In this document: positions 5,647 to 11,652 of the stretch, one piece after another
How the letters are laid out: each line of letters starts with the position of its first letter
Numbering within the stretch: position 1 is the stretch's first letter
Origin: a bacterium (Candidatus Gribaldobacteria) CG10_big_fil_rev_8_21_14_0_10_41_12
GTDB lineage: Bacteria > Patescibacteriota > Minisyncoccia > Minisyncoccales > CG1-02-41-26
NCBI GenBank assembly: GCA_002773545.1
Contig: PFAV01000033.1
Coordinates: 1-14,444, forward strand
Direction of reading: 5' to 3'
Length of the DNA: 14,444 nt
Translations under genes and position numbers: made by a program
Notes under the pieces: generated by a model
Told to the model about the DNA's origin: nothing
Seen by the model: only the letters and a program-made list of their open reading frames with translations
The model's database searches: none

Positions 5647-6891
5647 ATGGCTGTATTTACCAGCTTATCGCCCAATACGGAAAGAGATGATTTATGGTTG
5701 GCTTGGCAGATGCTTTTTAAGCCTTGGCAATGGCAAAAGGGCCAAGGTGTTTTGGAGCTGGAAAATTATTTTAAGAATTGGCTACCTGTTAGTCGCGCTT
5801 TTGCTTTTTCCAGCGGACGGGCCTGTCTTTACGCTATTTTGCAAGCCATTGGCGTTACCAGCGGAGACGAAGTGCTTTTGCAGGCCTATACTTGCGTAGT
5901 GGTGCCCAATCCGATAATTTGGTTAGGGGCTAAGCCGGTTTTCGTTGACTGCCAGGACGATTTTACTATGTCAGTAGAGGACTTGGAGAAAAAAATCACG
6001 GCCCAAAGCAAGGCCATCATTATTCAGCACACCTTTGGTTGCCCTTCGGCCATAGAGGCGATAATGGCTTTGGCTAAGCGCCATAATTTATTAGTGATTG
6101 AAGATTGCGCTCATAGTTTGGGCGGCCAATATCAGGGCCAGGCCTTGGGCGCTTTCGGGGACATTAGTTTTTTTAGTTTTGGCCGCGATAAAATTATTTC
6201 TTCGGTTTTTGGCGGCATAGTGGCTACCAATAATTTGGCCCTAGCGGAAAAAATTAAGCAATGGCAAAATAATTTGACTTATTCCAGCTATGGTTGGATT
6301 TTACGACAGATAGCCCACCCGCTTGTTTTGTTTTTTGTTAAAAAAACTTATTATGCTTTATCTTTGGGCAAGTTTTTAGTAACTTTAATTAAACAATTAG
6401 GGTTGATTTCTCGAGCCGTGTCTTTGGCGGAGAGACAGGGGGGCAAGCCCGTGTTTATTTCGCGGAAAATGAGCAATGCCTTAGCTGTCTTGGCTTTACA
6501 TCAGCTTAAAAAAGCAGCTCGTTTTAACGCGCATCGCCAAAAAATTGCCGCCTTATATGACAGGGAATTGGTCGGCTTGCCCGGTGTTCGTTTGCCGCAA
6601 TTTCGGGGCGATAATGTTTATTTGCGATATACTATTTGTCTGGACAAGGCCAAGTTTTTAATTAGTCAAGCCAAAAAGCAAGGCATTGAGTTGGGCTGTT
6701 GGTATGATTGGCCGGTGGCGCCTAGGGACACTAATTTAGACAAAGTTTTTTACACCTGGGGCAGTTGTCCTACTGCGGAAAAATTGGCCAAACGCTCGGT
6801 CAACTTGCCTACCAACATTCAAACCAGCGAGAAGGACGCCATGAAAGTGGTCCAATTTATTAAACAGAATATTATCAAGCAAAACATTTAG
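5647..6891 (+). CDS. DegT/DnrJ/EryC1/StrS-type PLP aminotransferase
   Basis: This 414-residue protein belongs to the fold-type I sugar aminotransferase family, which transfers an amino group from glutamate or glutamine to a nucleotide-linked keto sugar. Visible hallmarks are the FSSGRACLYAIL region near 54-65 (phosphate-binding turn), IEDCAHSLGG (151-160) with Asp153 for the pyridine nitrogen, and SFFSFGRDKIISS (174-186), in which Lys182 is the expected Schiff-base lysine. ATG 5647 was chosen because AGGA (5636-5639) sits at proper spacing and the promoter start site excludes GTG 5614. The glycine-rich GEGG often seen after the lysine is replaced by VFGG. With the FemA/B-like gene downstream it suggests a cell-envelope role, for example surface polysaccharide synthesis, but the substrate is unknown. 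Confidence 0.85.
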   Translation: MAVFTSLSPNTERDDLWLAWQMLFKPWQWQKGQGVLELENYFKNWLPVSRAFAFSSGRACLYAILQAIGVTSGDEVLLQAYTCVVVPNPIIWLGAKPVFVDCQDDFTMSVEDLEKKITAQSKAIIIQHTFGCPSAIEAIMALAKRHNLLVIEDCAHSLGGQYQGQALGAFGDISFFSFGRDKIISSVFGGIVATNNLALAEKIKQWQNNLTYSSYGWILRQIAHPLVLFFVKKTYYALSLGKFLVTLIKQLGLISRAVSLAERQGGKPVFISRKMSNALAVLALHQLKKAARFNAHRQKIAALYDRELVGLPGVRLPQFRGDNVYLRYTICLDKAKFLISQAKKQGIELGCWYDWPVAPRDTNLDKVFYTWGSCPTAEKLAKRSVNLPTNIQTSEKDAMKVVQFIKQNIIKQNI

Positions 6892-6918
6892 AATTTTTTA
6901 GGTAATTTGTTGTTCTTC

Positions 6919-6948
6919 ATACTTCTCTGCTCAAGAGCAGAGAAGTGT
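6919..6948. repeat. Perfect 26-base palindrome upstream of the femA/B-like gene
   Basis: ACTTCTCTGCTC (6921-6932) is followed after AA by its exact reverse complement (6935-6946), and a wobble and an A-T pair extend it to 6919-6948. In RNA it would form a hairpin of at least ten pairs in the 73-base gap between the two genes. No T-run follows on the plus strand, so it is not a standard terminator; it may be a processing or attenuation hairpin, or a protein-binding palindrome. Confidence 0.7.
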
Positions 6949-6964
6949 AATGTAAGATAATTTT

Positions 6965-7993
6965 ATGGAGTTAATAGTTAAACAAATTGAGTTAAAAGAG
7001 GTCTGGGAGCAGTTTATGGCCGAGATAAAGCCCAACTCATTTTTACATGCTTGGAACTGGGGCGAGTTTCAAGCGGCTATGGGCAACCAGACTTGTCGTT
7101 TAGCTGTTTGGCAGGGTCAGGAATTAATGGCTTTGGCTTTTTTTTATAAAATAACTGCCAGGAGGGGAGTTTTTTGGCTTTGTCCGCATGGCCCGATTTT
7201 TAAGCCCGATATTGACAAGCAGGCAGCGATGAGGGTCTTGCTTGATTTTTTGCGAAGCGAAGTTATTAAAAACCAACGATGCGATTTTATCAGAGTTTGT
7301 CCTTTATTAGAGTTGTCTCCTGACAATGAAAATATTTTTAAGACGCTCGGTTTCAAGCCCTCGCCTTTATACACCCACCCCGAGCTATCTTGGATCTTGC
7401 GCCTTGATAAGGACAGCGAAAAATTGTTGCAAGAAGCGCGCAAAAGCACTCGCTATTCTATTAAAAAAGCCGGCCAAGACGGCGTAACTGTTGAGCAAAG
7501 TTCTGACATAGCTGACTTGGAAAAGTTTTGGCAGATTTATCAAAGCACCTCTCATCGCCAGAAATTCGCGCCTTTTTCGCAAAATTATTTAATCAAAGAA
7601 TTGACAATTTTTCAAAAAGATAACCAGTGCCTGCTGTTTTTTGGCCGCTACCAAGATAAAATTATTTCCGCGGCTTTTATTGTTTTTAGCCAGCACTCGG
7701 CTTTTTATCATCACGGCGCTTCTTTGCCCGAGTTTGCCAAGATACCAGCGGCTCATTTAGTTTTGTGGCAGGCCATTGGCGAAGCTAAAAAGCGCGGTTG
7801 CGAATTTTTTAATTTTTGGGGTATTTCGCCCGACAACCAGCCAGACCACCCTTGGTTTGGCTTATCGTTTTTCAAAAAGGGCTTTGGCGGTTTTAGCGAG
7901 CAATATTTAGCCAGCCAAGACCTGATACTTTCTTGGCGCTATTGGTTTAATTTCGCAATAGAAAAATGGCGTAAAAAAAAGCGCGGCATGTAG
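6965..7993 (+). CDS. FemA/B-family aminoacyltransferase (peptidoglycan bridge type)
   Basis: The 342-residue protein matches the double-GNAT layout of FemA/FemB/FemX proteins, which use aminoacyl-tRNA to add amino acids to the lipid II peptide. It has an N-terminal acyltransferase-like half with the early SFLHAWNWGEFQ segment (25-36) and WLCPHGPIFKP (71-81), the basic LLQEARKSTRYSIKKAGQDG region (154-173) typical of the family, and a C-terminal half with FFNFWGISPD (near 276-285) and FKKGFGG. It ends in a lysine/arginine-rich tail that could bind the membrane surface. No coiled-coil insertion like that in staphylococcal FemA is evident. There is no clear ribosome binding site, so it is probably transcribed with the aminotransferase through the 26-base palindrome and stopped by the terminator at 8025-8072. 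Many CPR genomes carry FemA/B-like genes; the amino acid donated is unknown. Confidence 0.85.
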   Translation: MELIVKQIELKEVWEQFMAEIKPNSFLHAWNWGEFQAAMGNQTCRLAVWQGQELMALAFFYKITARRGVFWLCPHGPIFKPDIDKQAAMRVLLDFLRSEVIKNQRCDFIRVCPLLELSPDNENIFKTLGFKPSPLYTHPELSWILRLDKDSEKLLQEARKSTRYSIKKAGQDGVTVEQSSDIADLEKFWQIYQSTSHRQKFAPFSQNYLIKELTIFQKDNQCLLFFGRYQDKIISAAFIVFSQHSAFYHHGASLPEFAKIPAAHLVLWQAIGEAKKRGCEFFNFWGISPDNQPDHPWFGLSFFKKGFGGFSEQYLASQDLILSWRYWFNFAIEKWRKKKRGM

Positions 7994-8024
7994 CGGTATA
8001 TGGCGGTATGCGGCCATTTATTCT

Positions 8025-8072
8025 CGCTGTTTAATTTAGGCCGATCGCGCGAATTAAACAGCGCGGTTTTTT
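8025..8072 (+). terminator. Strong intrinsic terminator between convergent genes
   Basis: CGCTGTTTAATT (8025-8036) and AATTAAACAGCG (8052-8063) form a perfect 12-pair stem with a 15-base loop, followed three bases later by six T residues (8067-8072). It terminates the aminotransferase-femA/B unit; the same stem lies just past the comF stop on the other strand and may slow that transcript too, although no T-run follows on that side. Confidence 0.8.
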
Positions 8073-8078
8073 GCTGGT

Positions 8079-8798
8079 TTAGTTGAGCGGCTCGCGGGCT
8101 AGGGTGATGCCTCGGACAGATTTGGCGCCAGATGTTTTTAGCATCCGGGCGCATTCTTGCATAGTGGCGCCAGTGGTGAAAACATCATCAACTAAGAAAA
8201 TTTTTTTGCCAGCTATCTGCTCGGGATTTTTCACTAAAAAGGCGCCTTGAACATTGGCTTGCCTTTGTGTCAAAGAAAGCCCCACTTGCGAAGGGGTTTC
8301 TTTTATTTTTATTAAGCAATCAACACTTAAAGTTATTGGTAGAACACTGGCCAACTCGCTTGCTATCACTTCGGCTTGGTTATAGCCGCGGTTTCTTTTT
8401 TTACGGCTGGTTAAGGGCGCGGGCACCAGCAGAAAGTTTTCCCCACCTCGCGAGAACTCTTGATTTTTTGTTTTAATCAAGTGTGATATAATTAAAAAAG
8501 CAATTACTGGCGAAAGAGTTTTTAGATAGGGTTCGTATTTGAATTGGGCGATTATCTTTTTAACGATTTTGTCTCGGTAAGAAACGGCGAAATAAAGGCC
8601 GTCCAAAAATTTGCCGTAATGTTTCTGGCACACTCCTTTGCCATTAAGCAGGCGAGTGGGCAGAGCGCAAAATGGACAATAAACAAAATCATTGATTTCA
8701 ATCAAAGAAAGGCAATCATCGCAAACCAGTTTCCCTTCTCTATCGCAGTTGAGGCAGAATCGCGGAAAGATTGTTTCTAAAATTGTTTGGCTTATCAT
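8079..8798 (-). CDS. comF: ComF-family phosphoribosyltransferase-like competence protein
   Basis: The 239-residue protein has the ComF layout: an N-terminal cysteine-rich zinc-binding region (Cys15, Cys18, Cys26, Cys29, then Cys41 and Cys44), the RGYNQ motif (137-141), and a type I phosphoribosyltransferase signature FLVDDVFTTGATM (201-213). ComF is needed for DNA uptake in competent bacteria, where it helps deliver the incoming strand; its enzymatic reaction, if any, is not settled. The frame continues upstream to an ATG at 8873, but that extension runs through the inverted-repeat arm and reads unlike a ComF N-terminus, so ATG 8798 (MISQTILETIFPRFC) is preferred. No ribosome binding site is visible. 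It diverges from the pilus operon, matching the known link between pili and DNA uptake. Confidence 0.88.
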   Translation of the reverse strand: MISQTILETIFPRFCLNCDREGKLVCDDCLSLIEINDFVYCPFCALPTRLLNGKGVCQKHYGKFLDGLYFAVSYRDKIVKKIIAQFKYEPYLKTLSPVIAFLIISHLIKTKNQEFSRGGENFLLVPAPLTSRKKRNRGYNQAEVIASELASVLPITLSVDCLIKIKETPSQVGLSLTQRQANVQGAFLVKNPEQIAGKKIFLVDDVFTTGATMQECARMLKTSGAKSVRGITLAREPLN

Positions 8799-8803
8799 CT
8801 TAT

Positions 8804-8809
8804 TATAAT
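8804..8809 (+). promoter_or_regulatory. Candidate -10 box of the pilus operon
   Basis: TATAAT lies inside the self-complementary TATTATAATA (8801-8810). A weak -35 candidate (TTGTTT, 8783-8788) sits 15 bases upstream. The expected start at about 8815-8816 coincides with the left end of the inverted-repeat element, and no better -10 box is visible between the element and pilM. Confidence 0.4.
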
Positions 8810-8813
8810 ACAC

Positions 8814-9060
8814 GACTTGCGCGCGAGGGGCGAGGAAGTTAATTTCAAGGAGTATTTTGAGGCCTATTTGCATGGTCTCGCCTTAGGCGAGAAATAGGCC
8901 GAAAACTAAGCGAGGTCAAAGCCAATTGATTGGCTTTGACGGGCGATTTAGGAAAACCCTTCGTGGTTTTCCGTTAAAAATCGTCCCGTGTCTTCAGGCC
9001 GCTGGGCGAGTGAGCGTCTCCTTGAAATTAACTTTCCGAGCCCCAAGGTGAGCGGAAGTC
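8814..9060 (+). other. Large nested inverted-repeat element, candidate structured RNA leader of pilM
   Basis: Bases 8836-8852 are the exact reverse complement of 9018-9034 (17 pairs). The stem continues outward through GG/CC, a tandem G-A mismatch, C-G and GGGG/CCCC (8827-8830 with 9041-9044), with possible closing GACTT/AAGTC (8814-8818 with 9056-9060). Enclosed are arm A (8861-8869 with 8892-8900, capped by CTCGCC/GGCGAG), arm B (8915-8926 with 8929-8940, 12 perfect pairs), arm C (8941-8949 with 8978-8987, then GGAAAACC/GGTTTTCC around CTTCGT) and a weak arm D (CGCT 9000-9003 with AGCG 9013-9016). The whole folds as a multibranched RNA of about 245 bases ending 12 bases before the pilM ATG. 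No known RNA family was recognised. A non-autonomous mobile palindromic element is the alternative reading. Confidence 0.6.
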
Positions 9061-9072
9061 CCAACACATTTT

Positions 9073-10122
9073 ATGGCTAAAAAAGCTTTGGGCATTGATA
9101 TCGGCGCCGCCAGCATTAAAATAGTTGAGTTATCGGCGGCTGGCGATAAAAAAAGTTTAGAAAACTATCTTGAGTTTGAACTGCCCAAAAGCGCCTCGCC
9201 CTTAAAAACATTTTATGGCAATTCTATGTTGCTTTCAAGCAACGATGTTTCTGATATTTTGCAGGCCTTGTTCAAAAAAGTAAAGATAGAAGAAAAAAAA
9301 GTCGCTTTTTCTATTCCTGATTTTTCCACTTTTTTTACCACCTTTGACTTGCCCCCCATGACTGAAATGGAAATTCCTCGGGCCATAGAGTTTGAAGCGC
9401 GCCACCATATTCCCTTACCTTTGTCAGAAGTAGTTTTTGATTGGCAAATTATTGAAAAAGAGCAGGTTTCGCCCGGTGTGAAAATTAAAGTGTTGCTGGT
9501 GGCTGTGCCCAACAAGGTCTTAGAAAGTTACCAGCGATTAGCCGCTTTATGCGGTTTGGAAATCAAAGGATTGGAAGCTGAAGTTTTTGGATTAATTCGT
9601 TCCTCGGTGGCCCCGGGCAAGCACTATGGCCCGGTTTGTTTGGTGGATATCGGCTGGCAATCAACCACAGTGAGCATAGCTGATAAAGGGGTTTTGCAGG
9701 TGAGCCACAGCTTTGATTTTTCCGGCGGCGGCCTGACTAAGTCCTTGAGTACGGCCTTAAAAATCAGCGAAGAACAAGCTGAAGATATTAAAATACGCCA
9801 AGGCCTGGGCTCGGGCAATCAATCAGCGGCTGATATTTTACTCAAAGAGGTTGAAACCTTGGCGGCTGAAGTGGAAAGAATTTGCGTTAATTTCGCCCAG
9901 CAAGACGGCGGCGGCCTCTTGAATGATATTATTTTAGCGGGTGGCTCGGCCACCTTGTTTGGCTTAAAAGAATATTTTGCCAGCCGCCTAAAAAAGAGCG
10001 CGCAAATCACCGACCCTTTTTCGCTTTTTTTGTATCCGCCGATTTTGCAAAAGCGCCTGCAAGAGATTGGCTCTTCTTTCGCGGTGGCCGCGGGCGTGGC
10101 CATGATGGCCTTAGAAACTTAG
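9073..10122 (+). CDS. pilM: Type IV pilus assembly protein PilM
   Basis: PilM is a cytoplasmic actin-like ATPase that recruits the pilus inner-membrane proteins through the PilN N-terminus. The 349-residue product has the actin/FtsA-type nucleotide motifs in order: phosphate-1 GIDIGAASIK (7-16), phosphate-2 VDIGWQSTTV (191-200) and the adenosine motif LAGGSATLFG (288-297). The segment FTTFDLPPMTEMEIPRAIEF (88-107) is characteristic of PilM/ComA. Length is normal for the family. It is the first gene of the pilus operon, preceded by the long structured element and without a ribosome binding site, so leader structure could govern its expression. The PilN-like gene starts 3 bases after its stop. 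Confidence 0.93.
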   Translation: MAKKALGIDIGAASIKIVELSAAGDKKSLENYLEFELPKSASPLKTFYGNSMLLSSNDVSDILQALFKKVKIEEKKVAFSIPDFSTFFTTFDLPPMTEMEIPRAIEFEARHHIPLPLSEVVFDWQIIEKEQVSPGVKIKVLLVAVPNKVLESYQRLAALCGLEIKGLEAEVFGLIRSSVAPGKHYGPVCLVDIGWQSTTVSIADKGVLQVSHSFDFSGGGLTKSLSTALKISEEQAEDIKIRQGLGSGNQSAADILLKEVETLAAEVERICVNFAQQDGGGLLNDIILAGGSATLFGLKEYFASRLKKSAQITDPFSLFLYPPILQKRLQEIGSSFAVAAGVAMMALET

Positions 10123-10125
10123 AAT

Positions 10126-10674
10126 ATGAAAGCTTCTGCTTTTAGCATAATTCCTAAAGTTAAAGAAACAGAACCAGCTTGGGTGGCGATTGCTTTTTGG
10201 TCGCTGATAGGTTTTTTGGTGCTATTATTGGCGCCCATTTTAATTTTTCAACGGCAAGCGGCTGTTTTGGTTCAGAAAAAAGTTGCCGCGGAAACAGAAA
10301 CAGAGCAAACAATTAAAAACAACGCCGAGTTAAGCCAACGCATGGCTTTGGTGTCTCAAAGATTGAACGATTTTTCTCAATTGCTCAAAAACCATCGGCT
10401 CAATTCCGGCATTTTTGTTTTTTTGAGCGCTATTTGCCATCCGCGGGCGCAATTTACGGGTTTATCTGTTGACGAAAACGGGAGCCGCTTGACTTTGGGT
10501 CTGAAAACAGAAAATTTTAAAACCTTGGGAGAACAGTTGCTAATCTTAAAATCAAACCCGCAGGTGAGCGATGTTAATTTTTCCGGTTTATCAATTGATA
10601 GAGAAGGCAAGATTATTTGCAGTTTAAGTTTTAATCTTGACCCCAAAATCATTATTCCTTCTTTGGGTTTATGA
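10126..10674 (+). CDS. pilN: PilN-like type IV pilus inner-membrane protein
   Basis: The 182-residue protein has the PilN plan: a short cytoplasmic tail, one membrane helix (about residues 19-42), a coiled-coil stretch (about 48-90) and a small alpha/beta domain. The tail holds FSIIP (6-10), which corresponds in place to the INLLP motif through which PilN binds PilM. Sequence identity to classic PilN is probably low, so the name rests on position between pilM and a PilO-like gene plus topology. It starts 3 bases after pilM and its TGA overlaps the next ATG (ATGA, 10671-10674), implying coupled translation. Confidence 0.78.
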   Translation: MKASAFSIIPKVKETEPAWVAIAFWSLIGFLVLLLAPILIFQRQAAVLVQKKVAAETETEQTIKNNAELSQRMALVSQRLNDFSQLLKNHRLNSGIFVFLSAICHPRAQFTGLSVDENGSRLTLGLKTENFKTLGEQLLILKSNPQVSDVNFSGLSIDREGKIICSLSFNLDPKIIIPSLGL

Positions 10675-11255
10675 AAAAAGCTATTTTTTTGCCAATTTTG
10701 CTTTTCCTTATTTTTATAGCTATTTTATATGGCTTAATCCCGCCCCTTTCTCGGGCGCGGCTTTTGGCTAGCGAGCTGAAAAAGCAGACAATTGCCTTGC
10801 AAGAAACCAAAGATTATTTTACCAATCTTCAGGCGGCGGCCGAACAGCTTGACCAAAACCCCGGTATTTTAGCCAATGTGGCCGAGGCCTTGCCCGTAGA
10901 ATTTTTCTTGCCTTCTTTAATGGGTTTTTTCCAAACAACATCCGCGGAAAACGGCCTTTTACTGCGTGATTTTAATTACAGCGAAACAGGCGGCGCCATA
11001 ATGCCAGAAAATAGCGCCCCGACTACTACTACGAATAATAGTTTCATTAAAACAACGGCTTTTAATTTAACATTGAATGGCAGTATGGCTTCGTTCCAAA
11101 ACTTTTTGAAAAATTTAGAAGCATCCTCGCGGCTTTTAGATGTGGGGCAGATCAATTTTCAGGCTCCGTCATCAGAGAAAGTATCAGCCGGGAAGGGCGA
11201 CAATGAAAACAGTGGCAGCGATTTTGTTATTTCAGTAAAGACCTATTCTTATTAA
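10671..11255 (+). CDS. pilO: PilO-like type IV pilus inner-membrane protein
   Basis: The 194-residue protein has an N-terminal membrane helix (about residues 4-24), a coiled-coil region (about 28-65) and a small C-terminal domain of ferredoxin-like pattern (FNLTLNGSMASFQNFLKNLE, about 124-143), as in PilO, which pairs with PilN on the outer face of the membrane. The stretch near 108-123 is rich in Pro, Thr and Asn and probably forms a loop. The assignment rests on topology and gene order. Its start overlaps the PilN-like stop, and the next gene begins 2 bases after its TAA, so these genes are surely co-transcribed. Confidence 0.75.
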   Translation: MKKAIFLPILLFLIFIAILYGLIPPLSRARLLASELKKQTIALQETKDYFTNLQAAAEQLDQNPGILANVAEALPVEFFLPSLMGFFQTTSAENGLLLRDFNYSETGGAIMPENSAPTTTTNNSFIKTTAFNLTLNGSMASFQNFLKNLEASSRLLDVGQINFQAPSSEKVSAGKGDNENSGSDFVISVKTYSY

Positions 11256-11257
11256 CT

Positions 11258-11623
11258 ATGGCCAACATTTTTCAAGATAAAATAGTTAAATACCTCACCA
11301 TAGGATTGTTTTTGGCGGCTATTGGTTTGTTGGTTCAGTTCTTGTTGAGCAAGCCAACGCTCTTGCCTCAAACGCCTTTGTCAACAGGACAGCTTCCTCA
11401 ATTATCCGACGCCATTTTGTCTATTAAGAATTTGAGCAACTTGAAAGTAGAAAATTTGAAGCCATTCACCGTCGTAGAAACCCCAATGCGCGTTGGCCGA
11501 GATAATCCCTTTGAGCCATATCCATTAAACGAAGAAATCTCTGCCACTACCGCTACGACCACCACCGCCGCCAGCTCCCCATCAACCACCGCCACTTCCA
11601 CCAACGCAACTTCCACTCCTTAA
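11258..11623 (+). CDS. Short membrane protein at the pilP position
   Basis: The 121-residue product has a cytoplasmic tail, one membrane helix (about residues 12-30), a linker and the motif GRDNPFEPY (79-87), which recalls the RxDPF element in the linker of PilP. The last 28 residues are almost only Thr, Ala, Ser and Pro. The C-terminal beta domain by which PilP contacts the outer-membrane secretin PilQ is absent, and no pilQ is seen. That fits a cell without a typical outer membrane. It is transcribed with its neighbours, starting 2 bases after the PilO-like gene. A PilP relationship is an inference from place and one short motif. Confidence 0.7.
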   Translation: MANIFQDKIVKYLTIGLFLAAIGLLVQFLLSKPTLLPQTPLSTGQLPQLSDAILSIKNLSNLKVENLKPFTVVETPMRVGRDNPFEPYPLNEEISATTATTTTAASSPSTTATSTNATSTP

Positions 11624-11652
11624 CGCGCAGTTCACAACTGTAAATTCTAATT

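Noticed and set aside
8802..8807. Minus-strand TATAAT as the comF promoter
   Set aside because: It ends only 3 bases before the preferred start codon, so transcription would begin within or after that codon.
8799..8873. N-terminal extension of comF to the ATG at 8873
   Set aside because: It runs through the inverted-repeat arm, and ComF proteins normally begin a few residues before the first CxxC motif, as they do from ATG 8798.
8814..9060. RNase P RNA, SRP RNA, tmRNA or a T-box leader in the comF-pilM gap
   Set aside because: None of their conserved sequence blocks could be recognised, such as the RNase P GAGGAAAGTCC block or the T-box AGGGTGG motif; only a weak resemblance (GCGGAAGTCCC near 9052) was noted.
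9213..10103. Several minus-strand frames opposite pilM
   Set aside because: They cover the conserved nucleotide-binding motifs of pilM and lack start signals or recognisable domains.
11624..11652. Small hairpin (CAGTT-CAC-AACTG) before pilB
   Set aside because: Only five pairs with no T-run; too weak to call a terminator.
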